A stretch of DNA of 64,000 nucleotides, taken from positions 50,668-114,667 of the forward strand of contig NZ_LMVM01000002.1 of the NCBI RefSeq assembly GCF_002287175.1, in the 5' to 3' direction. This DNA is from Methanobacterium bryantii (lineage in GTDB: Archaea; Methanobacteriota; Methanobacteria; Methanobacteriales; Methanobacteriaceae). The notes beneath the pieces were generated by a model that was given only the letters and a program-made list of their open reading frames with translations, was not told the origin of the DNA and did no database searches. The number at the start of each line of letters is the position of its first letter. The stretch's first letter is position 1. Shown here piece after piece: positions 52,825-61,391 of the stretch. The translations under genes were made by a program, and so were the position numbers.

Positions 52825-53886
52825 ATGTCCGTAATATACAAGGGATTTAAAGTTTTAGCAGGGGTTAAATGGGTTGTAACACAATCATCCATAACTATTA
52901 CTTGTTATCCTAAAAAGTCAAGCGTTCCATATAAATTAACTACTAAATCATGGAAAAACTATTGCCCCACATGCAAAAGAAGCGGTACATTAACTGGATT
53001 CGGACAAGGAACACTCTCAAATGGACGAGGCAAATTTGGAGTCGAAGGAGGTATCGCCTGTTTAAAATGTGATGCTGATTTCTGCGGAGTAACAGGACGA
53101 GATACATATCCCGGATCCACACGTAAATTAACACCTGCGGGAACTATCAACAGTGCAACTTCTTCAGCTTCAAGTGTTGTTGCTGCTAAATGCGAATTAA
53201 CGAAAGCAGAAGCAATAAGCAAAGCAAATAACTATTATAAAGCAAACAGTAAGTCAAAATATAAAGGTACATTAACACTCCAAATGCTCCCTAAATTGAA
53301 AGCAGAACAATACTGTCTTTTACAATTGGAAAAATTCAAAGATAATAGACAGTCTAGGTATTGGATTGACAGCGTTAAAGTTGATATTAGCAATCAAACT
53401 ATGACCGCCGAGTTATTAGAATCTATGCCTATGCCCGATCAAGAGTATAAAAGCGACTCAAAAACAACAAGTACAAGTAGTAATATTGCAATTAAAGCCG
53501 GGACAGCGATTGAAAGAACATTAATGTTAAAAGGAAAAGAATTAGGCAGTATTGATGCTATTTATAAATGGCTCAAAGTGCATGGCAGTGGAGGATTCAT
53601 TTATTCATTTTATTACGATCATTGGAAAGGGAAAGGCAGTTGTTACAATAAAGATACATCTGCAATGCAAACATGCTGGAATCAGAAGAAAGCTAATTGT
53701 ACTGATTTCGCATGGATATTTTACACAATGTGTTTAGGTATAGGGGTTAAAGTTCGCATTATGCATGGAAAAGCACGATTTGGATTAAGCACATACGGTC
53801 ATTTATGGAATACTTATAATGGTAAAATTTATGATTGTTCAAGTGACGGTGCAAGTAATTATAATGCTGATAGAACGGTGATATAA
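52825..53886 (+). CDS. Hub C-terminal part with zinc ribbon and pseudomurein endopeptidase domain
   Basis: 353 residues. Residues ~45-95 hold a zinc ribbon (NYCPTCKRSGTL, CLKCDADFCGVTG). ~135-215 read like the last hub domain (GTLTLQMLPKLKAEQYCLLQLEKF, YWIDSVKVDI). The C-terminal ~125 are a transglutaminase-like C71 peptidase: Cys in ANCTDFAWIFY, His in YGHLWNTYNG, Asp in YDCSSDG. C71 enzymes (PeiW/PeiP) cut the pseudomurein peptide cross-link. Fused to the baseplate hub, it would open the wall on entry. Confidence 0.78.
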   Translation: MSVIYKGFKVLAGVKWVVTQSSITITCYPKKSSVPYKLTTKSWKNYCPTCKRSGTLTGFGQGTLSNGRGKFGVEGGIACLKCDADFCGVTGRDTYPGSTRKLTPAGTINSATSSASSVVAAKCELTKAEAISKANNYYKANSKSKYKGTLTLQMLPKLKAEQYCLLQLEKFKDNRQSRYWIDSVKVDISNQTMTAELLESMPMPDQEYKSDSKTTSTSSNIAIKAGTAIERTLMLKGKELGSIDAIYKWLKVHGSGGFIYSFYYDHWKGKGSCYNKDTSAMQTCWNQKKANCTDFAWIFYTMCLGIGVKVRIMHGKARFGLSTYGHLWNTYNGKIYDCSSDGASNYNADRTVI

Positions 53887-54273
53887 ATGAATGAAGACAT
53901 TTTTGGGATAGATTACAGTTCAAACGGAGAACTAACTTCAACAGGTGACTTAATGCTAGTATCAGGTTTAGATAATGCCAAACAAGCCATACACAATAGG
54001 TTACTTACAGATATTATTATTTATGATTATCTTGAAGACTATGGCTGTAACCTTGATGAATTGGCGGGGGAACCTACTAACCATAACAGTTTACAATTGC
54101 TTGATTTAATTATCAAAGATTCATTAAACCTTGAACCAAGAGTACGGGAAGTTTTAGAACTTGAATGTTCCTTTGAGGGCAAGGCTATTATTGCTGAAAT
54201 GAGTTTGTTACTTGTTGATAAGAGCGTAATTGATTTAACAGTCACAAATGAGGGAGGACTAATAAATGTATGA
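53887..54273 (+). CDS. Baseplate wedge protein, gp25/XkdS-like
   Basis: 128 residues. GIDYSSNGELTSTGDLMLVSGLDNAKQAIHNRLLTD followed by GCNLDELAGEP is the gp25-like pattern. It belongs to the conserved core of contractile tails. Overlaps the next gene by 8 bp. Confidence 0.8.
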   Translation: MNEDIFGIDYSSNGELTSTGDLMLVSGLDNAKQAIHNRLLTDIIIYDYLEDYGCNLDELAGEPTNHNSLQLLDLIIKDSLNLEPRVREVLELECSFEGKAIIAEMSLLLVDKSVIDLTVTNEGGLINV

Positions 54274-55399
54274 AGATTTATATTTCACAAAACCAACAGG
54301 GGAAATAGTTAATTTATCCGACATAGTAAATGACCTTCTTGAAATACAACAACAAGCACAACTCGAAGGATTAAACAAAGTAACAGACTACACCCCTGGT
54401 TCACAGGCTTATCACGCACTATACCAACAGGCATTAATTATTTTCCAACAACTTGAAAGAATTAATGAATCAGAAATTAACACCCTCCCATTTAGCATGA
54501 CAGGGGATTATCTCGACTATTGGGGAAATTCAATAGGGGTACCGCGTAATGGTGAAGTTTCAAGTAGTGGAGTTATTGTGATTGCACTTACCAGTCCCGC
54601 AACAGAAGATATTACTTTTACTGAAGGTTCGATCGCATCAACTCAAGACTCAGTAACTTTCGTATTAGACGAAGATGCAACTATTGTAAAAGACAGTTCA
54701 ACCGTACAGGTAAAAGTTGTATGTACTATTTCAGGGACTGTAGGTAATGTCCTTGCTGGAGCTATCGACACAATGATAACAGATTATCCTTACGATTTAA
54801 CTATTACAAATCCAAACGCATTTACCAATGGTGAAGATGAAGAAGACAATGAGTCATATCATGAAAGATTATTAGGCGCACCTGACAACTTCCCCCCCGG
54901 TAGCAAAGGATGGTATGAAGCAACAGCAAACAGTGTAGATAATATCCATGACAGTTACTTCATTAACCGTCCAGCAGATCAAACTGCTACCGTTGGACTT
55001 GTTTTTAACTGTAAAGATAAATCAATAGTTTCAACTACATTAGCAGCATTAACAAGCTTATTTAATACAGATAAATATAATGTAGGGGGAATCGACCTTA
55101 TATTAACCCCTGCTACAGAAGTATCAGTATTCACATCAAATACTATTCAAGTACAGATTGGCAGTAATTATACTTGGAGTGCTATTAAAAACAAGATAAT
55201 TACTGTTGTTGAATCATATTTTACAAGCCGTAATTTAGGGCAAAGTTGGAGTACTGACGACATTAAATTTTTAATAGCCAGTATCGAAGGGGTAACTAAT
55301 GTAGTTATAAGTCCATCTGCTACCGCTGATTGTTCTGTGTACGAAGTATTTACAACAGACACATCCACATTGGATACTCGAATTACAGAGGTGACCTAA
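54266..55399 (+). CDS. Baseplate J-like protein
   Basis: 377 residues: DYTPGSQAYHALYQQALIIFQQLERI, YLDYWGNSIGVPR, the gpJ core with EDNESYHERLL and a C-terminal beta domain. It builds the baseplate wedge. GGAGGAC upstream. Confidence 0.9.
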   Translation: MYEDLYFTKPTGEIVNLSDIVNDLLEIQQQAQLEGLNKVTDYTPGSQAYHALYQQALIIFQQLERINESEINTLPFSMTGDYLDYWGNSIGVPRNGEVSSSGVIVIALTSPATEDITFTEGSIASTQDSVTFVLDEDATIVKDSSTVQVKVVCTISGTVGNVLAGAIDTMITDYPYDLTITNPNAFTNGEDEEDNESYHERLLGAPDNFPPGSKGWYEATANSVDNIHDSYFINRPADQTATVGLVFNCKDKSIVSTTLAALTSLFNTDKYNVGGIDLILTPATEVSVFTSNTIQVQIGSNYTWSAIKNKIITVVESYFTSRNLGQSWSTDDIKFLIASIEGVTNVVISPSATADCSVYEVFTTDTSTLDTRITEVT

Positions 55400-56014
55400 T
55401 TGCCATATGACGATTCTAGCTTGAGAGGTGATGAGGTATGCCTTAATATGGATGAACAAAACAATTTCATGAATCCCCATTCACCTACTGGCTTTTTTTT
55501 CTATAATTTATATAAAGGTTTTGATTTAGTCGATGACCATATAGGGGAAAGCATCAATAATCGTGTTCTTTTAAGCGCAACAGGCTTATATCTTGATATT
55601 AATTGGGGTAAAAAATATAAAATTAAAAGGAATGGTTTAACTGATGATATTTATCGTAAAGTCTTAATCGCAGTTAGCTATGAATCAATAACTATATATG
55701 GAATCAAAAACACGTTATCTACTATTTTTGGATGTAACTATGGCGATATAATTATATCAGATGATGTAAGCAATGTTATAACTGCAACAGACAATATTAC
55801 TGTTGAAGAGTATGATACAGTAGCAGATTATTCAACCGATCCCGAAACCATTGAAAAAACAGTAACTGATAGGCTACAAAAAAGCGTCGGTAGTTTAACC
55901 GTGAAATATCCTCATGGATTAAATACTCAGGTTGATGAAGATACAACGCTTGTAGATTTGATTAAACCATATATCGGTCTTGTTAATATTACTTATAAAG
56001 AGTATGTTATTTAG
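55400..56014 (+). CDS. Baseplate/tail protein, gpI-like
   Basis: 204 residues, TTG start after GAGGTGA. In phages the gene after gpJ encodes a gpI/XkdU-type protein; LDINWGKKYKIKRNGLTDDIYRKVL (the 'W-G..y.i.R..g..D..yR..l' pattern) supports this. Confidence 0.68.
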   Translation: MPYDDSSLRGDEVCLNMDEQNNFMNPHSPTGFFFYNLYKGFDLVDDHIGESINNRVLLSATGLYLDINWGKKYKIKRNGLTDDIYRKVLIAVSYESITIYGIKNTLSTIFGCNYGDIIISDDVSNVITATDNITVEEYDTVADYSTDPETIEKTVTDRLQKSVGSLTVKYPHGLNTQVDEDTTLVDLIKPYIGLVNITYKEYVI

Positions 56015-56025
56015 GGGATATGTAT

Positions 56026-56247
56026 ATGGTTGATATAGATACTGAACGATTAGAATTAGCTATTAAGGGTTGTATGGATGAAGTTTTCTGGGATAAAATT
56101 AATTTTTCAAAGCTAGTTAATAATTGTCAAATAGTAAACGATGAAACGGCAATACAAATAACTGGCTCAAATTTTGTTTTTATTTTCGATATAGACACTT
56201 ACGAATTAATAGATGGGAAAGGTGACGATATACGTGTCACAGTTTAA
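56026..56247 (+). CDS. 73-residue protein, unknown
   Basis: ATG at 56026, with AGGGGAT 8 nt upstream; an ATG two codons earlier is possible. Acidic, mixed alpha/beta. Between baseplate and fibre genes. Not recognised. Confidence 0.6.
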   Translation: MVDIDTERLELAIKGCMDEVFWDKINFSKLVNNCQIVNDETAIQITGSNFVFIFDIDTYELIDGKGDDIRVTV

Positions 56248-56265
56248 TTATAGGAGATGTAAAAA

Positions 56266-57957
56266 ATGGTAGAAGATGTTAATGAATATTTCACAGCAGA
56301 CGACCCCAATTATGCAGAAAGACTGAATAATCCAAACATTTTAACAGATATAATCACAATCAAACCAAAAATAACCCTTCCAGAAGCATTTAAAACAGGG
56401 GAATACCCAACTACTGAAAATAAAACCAAAGCACTATTTAGTATTGTACAGGTTATGAATAACACATGTACCAACACAGGTGATGGTTTTACAGCATCAG
56501 CTAATGATCAGAGCTTTACTTTACGTGTGTATCCTAATTTCAGCAGTTTTAAGTGGTGGAATAGTATAACTTTTGCTAAAACTGGAACTGTAACCTGTTC
56601 AATGAAAGATAGTGAAACAGGAACAGAATTAATAGCAAGTATTACAAGTGGAGCTAACTTAAATACGTATAATATTGAACATAAGCCAGTTGATATTATA
56701 TTCACACTTCAAAATGGAGCTAGAGTAACTGATATAACTTTTGAATATCAGAACCAAGCTAAAATAAGCGGATCTGAATTTAGCATACCCAAAGACAATA
56801 TAACTGGTTTAGTTTCTGAATTAGCTGCTAAAGCTAATCAATCAGATATAACTGCAATAAACAATGCTTTAGCAGGTAAAGCATCTTTATCGGATATAAC
56901 TTCAATAAACAACGCACTTGCAACTAAATTAAATAGTAGTGTATATACTGCTTCGGATATAAAATCAAAACTTTTAACTGTCGATGGTGCGGGATCTGGA
57001 GTTGATACTGATTTTTTCAGAGGGATCGATCTAAATAAATTCATGTATGTAAATCCAACCGTTATTCCTTCTAGTGCCGATTTAAATACTTATATGAGTA
57101 CAGGTATCTATCTTCAACCTTCAAATGCAAATGCTGCAAATGGTTCAAATTACCCTGTTCCTTACGCTGGAGTTTTAGAAGTATTTACATATAGTACATC
57201 AATGGTATGGCAGAGATATACATTATTTGAAGCTTATAAAACCACAGTTTACGTGAGGGGGTATTATAATGGAGGTTCCGGTGGAACCTGGAACTCATGG
57301 AATAAACAATGGGATTCAGAAAATGATGGATCTGGCTCTGGAATGGATTCAGATACAGTTGATAATAAACATGCTTCTGATTTTGTACTAGCAACAGAAT
57401 ACACAGCTGCAAATATTGCAAGCAAAGTATTCGATTTACTCTACCCTGTAGGTTCAATAGTAGAATTTGCAACAAATATCAACCCAAACAGCCTATCTGG
57501 ATGGAAAGGAACATGGACACAGATAAAAGACAAATTCACCCTAGCAGCAGGGGACATATACACAGCAGGGCAAACCGGGGGAAGTGCAACGCACACATTA
57601 ACAGAGGCACAAATGCCAGTACATAAACATGATGTATCTATCCCTTCATCAGGACAAACTACTACACCGGCAGGAGGTAACAGTGCGACAGGTTCATCTG
57701 GAGCGCATACGCATTCAATTAACTACAAATTACAATCTCCAACAAATGGTTCGGCTGTAAGGTGTACTGATGTCGGGGATGCTTCTAATTCAGATGTTAT
57801 CAACTCTGGAGGCGCACATACACACAGCACACCCGCACATACACATACAGTACCTAACCATTCACACAGTGTAAATGAGTCAAATAAAGGGTCTGGAGTA
57901 GCACATAATAATATGCCTCCTTATTTGGTGGTTTCTAAGTGGAAAAGGACAGCATAA
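56266..57957 (+). CDS. Tail fibre with collar/HxH tip
   Basis: 563 residues. Residues ~165-220 hold heptad-like repeats (NALAGKASLSDITSINNALATK). ~260-350 resemble a pyocin-knob domain (TVYVRGYYNGGSGGTWNSWNKQW). The end is a collar-type tip (LLYPVGSIVEFATNINP, WKGTWTQIKDKF) with HxH motifs (GAHTHS, PAHTHTV, NHSHSV) of the kind that bind iron in T4 gp37. It should recognise the host surface. Confidence 0.85.
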   Translation: MVEDVNEYFTADDPNYAERLNNPNILTDIITIKPKITLPEAFKTGEYPTTENKTKALFSIVQVMNNTCTNTGDGFTASANDQSFTLRVYPNFSSFKWWNSITFAKTGTVTCSMKDSETGTELIASITSGANLNTYNIEHKPVDIIFTLQNGARVTDITFEYQNQAKISGSEFSIPKDNITGLVSELAAKANQSDITAINNALAGKASLSDITSINNALATKLNSSVYTASDIKSKLLTVDGAGSGVDTDFFRGIDLNKFMYVNPTVIPSSADLNTYMSTGIYLQPSNANAANGSNYPVPYAGVLEVFTYSTSMVWQRYTLFEAYKTTVYVRGYYNGGSGGTWNSWNKQWDSENDGSGSGMDSDTVDNKHASDFVLATEYTAANIASKVFDLLYPVGSIVEFATNINPNSLSGWKGTWTQIKDKFTLAAGDIYTAGQTGGSATHTLTEAQMPVHKHDVSIPSSGQTTTPAGGNSATGSSGAHTHSINYKLQSPTNGSAVRCTDVGDASNSDVINSGGAHTHSTPAHTHTVPNHSHSVNESNKGSGVAHNNMPPYLVVSKWKRTA

Positions 57958-57973
57958 TTAATTAGGTGATCAC

Positions 57974-58453
57974 ATGACAGGTTTATCTGATTTAATATGT
58001 ACAACTACTCAAGACGTAAATAAAACAATAGGGAATGAATATGCCACTGTAACAAAAGTTAATGCTAATAAAACAGTTAATTTGCATTTAGATTCAGTTA
58101 ATGAGGATTTAGGTGACTTAACTAACATTAAAGTTGTCACAAATTTAGATTTAACGAAAGACGATAAGGTTATTGTATCTTATTTGGATAATGATGCGAA
58201 TAATCCAGTTGTAGTGGGTATGATAAACCCCACATCGCCAACTGGTGGCGAAAATGGACGTAGTATTGTAAGCATAGAAAAGGTTGAAACTGACGGATTA
58301 GTCGATGTTTACAAAATAACATATGATAAATCACCTATTTATTCTTATTTTAATGTGCCAAATACAGGTAAATTGGATTTGTTAATTGAATTATTGATAC
58401 AAAAAGAAGTAATTACACAATCTGAATGGGATAATAAGGTTAATAATATCTAA
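57974..58453 (+). CDS. Possible baseplate spike/OB-fold protein
   Basis: 159 residues. The segment YATVTKVNANKTVNLHLDS with DKVIVSYLDNDANNPVVVGMI has the OB-fold rhythm of gpV/DUF2577 spike proteins. No catalytic domain. Assignment tentative; no other spike gene was recognised. Confidence 0.45.
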   Translation: MTGLSDLICTTTQDVNKTIGNEYATVTKVNANKTVNLHLDSVNEDLGDLTNIKVVTNLDLTKDDKVIVSYLDNDANNPVVVGMINPTSPTGGENGRSIVSIEKVETDGLVDVYKITYDKSPIYSYFNVPNTGKLDLLIELLIQKEVITQSEWDNKVNNI

Positions 58454-58652
58454 TTAATGTCTTTTTTTATTTAATTTTTTTATAGATTAGCGACAGCTCT
58501 ATTCGAGGCGATTAAATTGAGTCATAAAACTCATAGAATCTTTATTTATTTAATATTACTTTGTGGAACAATTGGAATATTATGTAGACTTTTGTTTTTT
58601 TATTCATTTAATTTTTAACTTTTTTTTATTTAAATTTTTAGGGGTGAAATGC

Positions 58653-59351
58653 ATGACTGAAAAAATAAAACGTGATAATTATCAAGATGTAATTGAAAGA
58701 ACGTTACTATATGTTTTTAAAAATGGAAAACTACCAAGCTACGCATCAATTAATGGAAAAAAGATACTTAAAAAAGACATACAAGACGCACTCACAAGAA
58801 GCAATAATTATTTTAAAAAGAATGGCAAATGTGCCGGTAATGTTAATATGGTTTTACAAGACTCAACTCCAGTATCAACAAATCCAATTAAAACAGAATT
58901 ACTAAAAACAATAGAAAAAGCAGTAAATGGCACATTCAAAACAGCAACACAATTCTACAACCTTGTAAAAGCTAATGAAAAATATGACCATTACAGCAAT
59001 GACATATATCCGCAAGGAAAGGCATTAACACGTTTAATTAATAATCAAGGGCTTAACTGTGCAGATTTTGCACAAATAGGACATGCCTCTATATTTGAAT
59101 TAAATAAAGTTTATAGAACTAAATATCAAGTTGATTATGTTCATGTAGCCTGTAAATCCAGTTCAGGACAATATAACATAGGACATATTGTTTTACGTGT
59201 TAAAGGTGAAGAGTTTAAAGATTGGACTGTTTTTGATGTTGCCGAAGCTGCGAGTGGAGGTTTGCCTATTGGACGTACAATGTGCAGTTTAGGATACAAA
59301 GTTTTAAGTTATAACGATCCTTGGCTTTTAAGCGACGACGGTAAAACATAA
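58653..59351 (+). CDS. Pseudomurein endoisopeptidase (endolysin)
   Basis: 232 residues from the ATG at 58653 (GGGGTGAA upstream). N-terminal ~50 residues match a pseudomurein-binding repeat (RTLLYVFKNGKLPSYASIN). The C-terminal domain is C71-type: Cys in LNCADFAQIGHA, His in NIGHIVLRVKG, Asp in TVFDVAEAA. As in PeiP/PeiW of Methanothermobacter viruses, it would cleave the epsilon-Ala-Lys bond and release progeny. No signal peptide, so it depends on a holin. Confidence 0.85.
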   Translation: MTEKIKRDNYQDVIERTLLYVFKNGKLPSYASINGKKILKKDIQDALTRSNNYFKKNGKCAGNVNMVLQDSTPVSTNPIKTELLKTIEKAVNGTFKTATQFYNLVKANEKYDHYSNDIYPQGKALTRLINNQGLNCADFAQIGHASIFELNKVYRTKYQVDYVHVACKSSSGQYNIGHIVLRVKGEEFKDWTVFDVAEAASGGLPIGRTMCSLGYKVLSYNDPWLLSDDGKT

Positions 59352-59394
59352 TCAACATTATTTTTTTTACTGTTTAGCATGTTTTTAGTATACT

Positions 59395-59438
59395 ACTTTA
59401 CTTGAGTACACTATTTTTTTTACTTTACTTAAATACAC
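59395..59438 (+). repeat. 17-bp direct repeat before the phosphoesterase gene
   Basis: ACTTTACTTGAGTACAC (59395-59411) and ACTTTACTTAAATACAC (59422-59438), 27 bp apart with two mismatches, in the gap upstream of a separately placed gene. A candidate operator. Confidence 0.5.
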
Positions 59439-59476
59439 AACTTTACCTTTTTTTTAAACTATTGAGGTGATTCTTT

Positions 59477-60274
59477 TTGACAGATGATCTATTTGAATTA
59501 GATATTCCAGACATGGAACCTACTGAAAAAATTGATAAAAAATTTAAAAAACCAATTAAAATCGCTTTAATTGGGGATATACATATAGGAAGCCCAAACT
59601 GGCTAAAACAGTTTACATATGATACTTTTGAAATGATAAAAAATAGTAAAAATATGTACTGGATTGGAATGGGGGACTATATGGAATTTGCAACTCCACA
59701 CTCAGTAGGTTCTGGGTGGGTAGAACAGATATTAACTCCTGATGAACAAAAAATAACTACAAAATATCTGTTTAGAAAAGTTAAAAGTAAATGTTTGGGA
59801 TTGCATCATGGAAACCATGATGACAGAAGCAAAAAACCAGTTGGAATCACCGAAACATTACATCTGGCAGACGATTTAAAAGTACCTTGGCTTGATGAAG
59901 TTTGTACTTTCAATTTACAATTACCAAATAAGGAATATTCTTTAACTACTACCCATGGAGTTTCGGCTTCAACATTACCCCATACGAAGCTTAGAGTAGT
60001 TTATGATATGGCTAAGACTTGGAATGATGATATTTTAGCACATGCACACATGCATACGCTCCAAACAAAAGCAGCAGATTATTACCATCGAGGAATTCAA
60101 AAAACAAGATTATTGGCTTTAAGCGGTAGCTTCATGAGATATGGAGGCTACGCTAAAAAGAAATTATATCCCCCAGAAACCGCGGGATTTCCAGTTTTAC
60201 ATCTATCTGATTCTAATATGCATTTTACAGAACACCGTTATAATTTTGAAAAATATTCTCAAGATAAAGAGTGA
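59477..60274 (+). CDS. Calcineurin-like metallophosphoesterase
   Basis: 265 residues, TTG start after GAGGTGA. The metal-binding blocks are in order: GDIHIG, GMGDYME, GNHDD, a His in THGVS and AHAHMH. Such enzymes are phosphodiesterases or phosphatases; in viruses they may act on DNA ends or small phosphates. Substrate unknown. Confidence 0.85.
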   Translation: MTDDLFELDIPDMEPTEKIDKKFKKPIKIALIGDIHIGSPNWLKQFTYDTFEMIKNSKNMYWIGMGDYMEFATPHSVGSGWVEQILTPDEQKITTKYLFRKVKSKCLGLHHGNHDDRSKKPVGITETLHLADDLKVPWLDEVCTFNLQLPNKEYSLTTTHGVSASTLPHTKLRVVYDMAKTWNDDILAHAHMHTLQTKAADYYHRGIQKTRLLALSGSFMRYGGYAKKKLYPPETAGFPVLHLSDSNMHFTEHRYNFEKYSQDKE

Positions 60275-60279
60275 TTTTT

Positions 60280-60432
60280 ATGAAATGCAAACGCTGTAAA
60301 AGTCCTGTTTATTTGTATTATGAAACTGAACAGGATTATTTCTATCATTGTAATAACTGTTTACGCTTAACAGTAAAGGAGAAATTGATATGGACAATAA
60401 AACGTTTTGTGAAGAGGATAATGAAGAAATAA
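60280..60432 (+). CDS. 50-residue zinc-ribbon protein
   Basis: MKCKRCKSPVYLYYE ... YHCNNCLRL gives two CxxC pairs; the C-terminus is basic (IKRFVKRIMKK). Overlaps the next gene by 43 bp in another frame. Confidence 0.6.
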   Translation: MKCKRCKSPVYLYYETEQDYFYHCNNCLRLTVKEKLIWTIKRFVKRIMKK

Positions 60433-60560
60433 ACACAGGATATGGTATGGGTAAATCAGAGGCACGGCACATACTAAAAATCAGTAAATCAAGGTATACC
60501 ACATCAGAAGTATTGAATAGGCATGATGTCAGTACAGCAAGAAAAGTATTAGGTGAGTAA
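60390..60560 (+). CDS. 56-residue protein, unknown
   Basis: AAAGGAG lies 9 nt before the ATG. Acidic N-terminus, then basic (KSEARHILKISKSRYTTSE). Stop abuts the next start. Possibly DNA-binding; not recognised. Confidence 0.55.
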   Translation: MDNKTFCEEDNEEINTGYGMGKSEARHILKISKSRYTTSEVLNRHDVSTARKVLGE

Positions 60561-60881
60561 ATGCAATTTCAGTTAGATATTCTTAAAAGAATATTAAATG
60601 ATGAATTCGACGATTACACAATCACATTCATTAATAAACGATGTAAACTTCCAACAGCTTATATTTATCCTGCTAGAAACGAGATTGTAATTGTAGGAAA
60701 TAAACCCAGTTTGATTAGATATGCTTTAGCTGATTTAATTTATCATGAGATTGCAGAATCTGAATTTTACGATGAACAGCCAGATTTTAAAGGAGATAGC
60801 CATAACCACCCTGATTTTATGTCTAAAGAATTTGAATTGAAAGGTAAAATTATAACTGTTATTGAAGAGGAGCATGATTAA
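60561..60881 (+). CDS. Putative SprT-like metal-binding protein
   Basis: 106 residues. LADLIYHEIAE has the HE of a zinc-peptidase helix, and SHNHPDFMSKEF downstream resembles the GH..EF end of SprT domains, but the normal HExxH second His is Glu. Could be an inactive or variant metalloprotein. Confidence 0.45.
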   Translation: MQFQLDILKRILNDEFDDYTITFINKRCKLPTAYIYPARNEIVIVGNKPSLIRYALADLIYHEIAESEFYDEQPDFKGDSHNHPDFMSKEFELKGKIITVIEEEHD

Positions 60882-60882
60882 A

Positions 60883-61014
60883 ATGTCAGTTAAATGTCCT
60901 GAATGTAAATCTAGTAACGTTGAAGACGTTAGTTACGACAGTCATTATCTTGTAATGTATTTCCGGTGTAACGATTGTAAATATCAATTTCACGAACCAA
61001 TAGATTTAGATTAA
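60883..61014 (+). CDS. 43-residue zinc-ribbon protein
   Basis: VKCPECKSSNVEDV ... FRCNDCKYQF: a minimal zinc ribbon. GAGGAGCATGATT precedes the ATG. Last gene of the provirus. Confidence 0.65.
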   Translation: MSVKCPECKSSNVEDVSYDSHYLVMYFRCNDCKYQFHEPIDLD

Positions 61015-61138
61015 TTTGTATTCTTTTTTAGATCATAAATTCTAGATATTCCTTTTTGGATTCTATTTTTTTTAATATATATGTAATACTTTTAAAAACT
61101 ATTATATTATAATATAACCATAACAAATACGTAACGGC

Positions 61139-61149
61139 TACATAACCAA
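61139..61149 (+). repeat. Right attachment core (attR)
   Basis: TACATAACCAA, identical to attL. It forms codons for Tyr-Ile-Thr-Lys of the interrupted response regulator. Confidence 0.88.
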
Positions 61150-61207
61150 ACCTTTTATGGGAAAAGATTTAGAAAATGCCATTAAAACACTCTTAAAAAT
61201 AAATTGA
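61139..61207 (+). pseudogene. 3' remnant of the response-regulator gene
   Basis: In frame with the attL-side fragment: YITKPFMGKDLENAIKTLLKIN, then TGA at 61205-61207. This is the alpha5 end of the receiver domain. No start of its own. Confidence 0.88.
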
Positions 61208-61391
61208 AGCTTTTATTAATAAAGTCCTGAAAATGATTGAAGATGGCTAATTGATAAATTTTGATGTCTATTTATAGAATAGCATCCATAAAAAGTTGTT
61301 TTTAAAATTTAAATGCCAAAAAATTCTTTGGGATGCCATCAAAAAGTTTTTTCATATTTATACCATTATCCAAAGGGATTAAATAATTAAC

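Larger units (their letters stand above)
17639..61149 (+). mobile_element. Integrated tailed virus (provirus) with contractile tail
   Basis: Bounded by the 11-bp repeat TACATAACCAA at 17639-17649 and 61139-61149; the distance between repeat copies is 43,500 bp. Both flanks hold complementary parts of one host gene. Inside are integrase, repressor-type regulator, replication, packaging, head, tail, baseplate and lysis genes in an ordered layout, almost all on the plus strand. Tail sheath, tube, gp25-like wedge and baseplate J indicate a myovirus-type particle. No large deletion is apparent, so it may be inducible. Confidence 0.93.
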
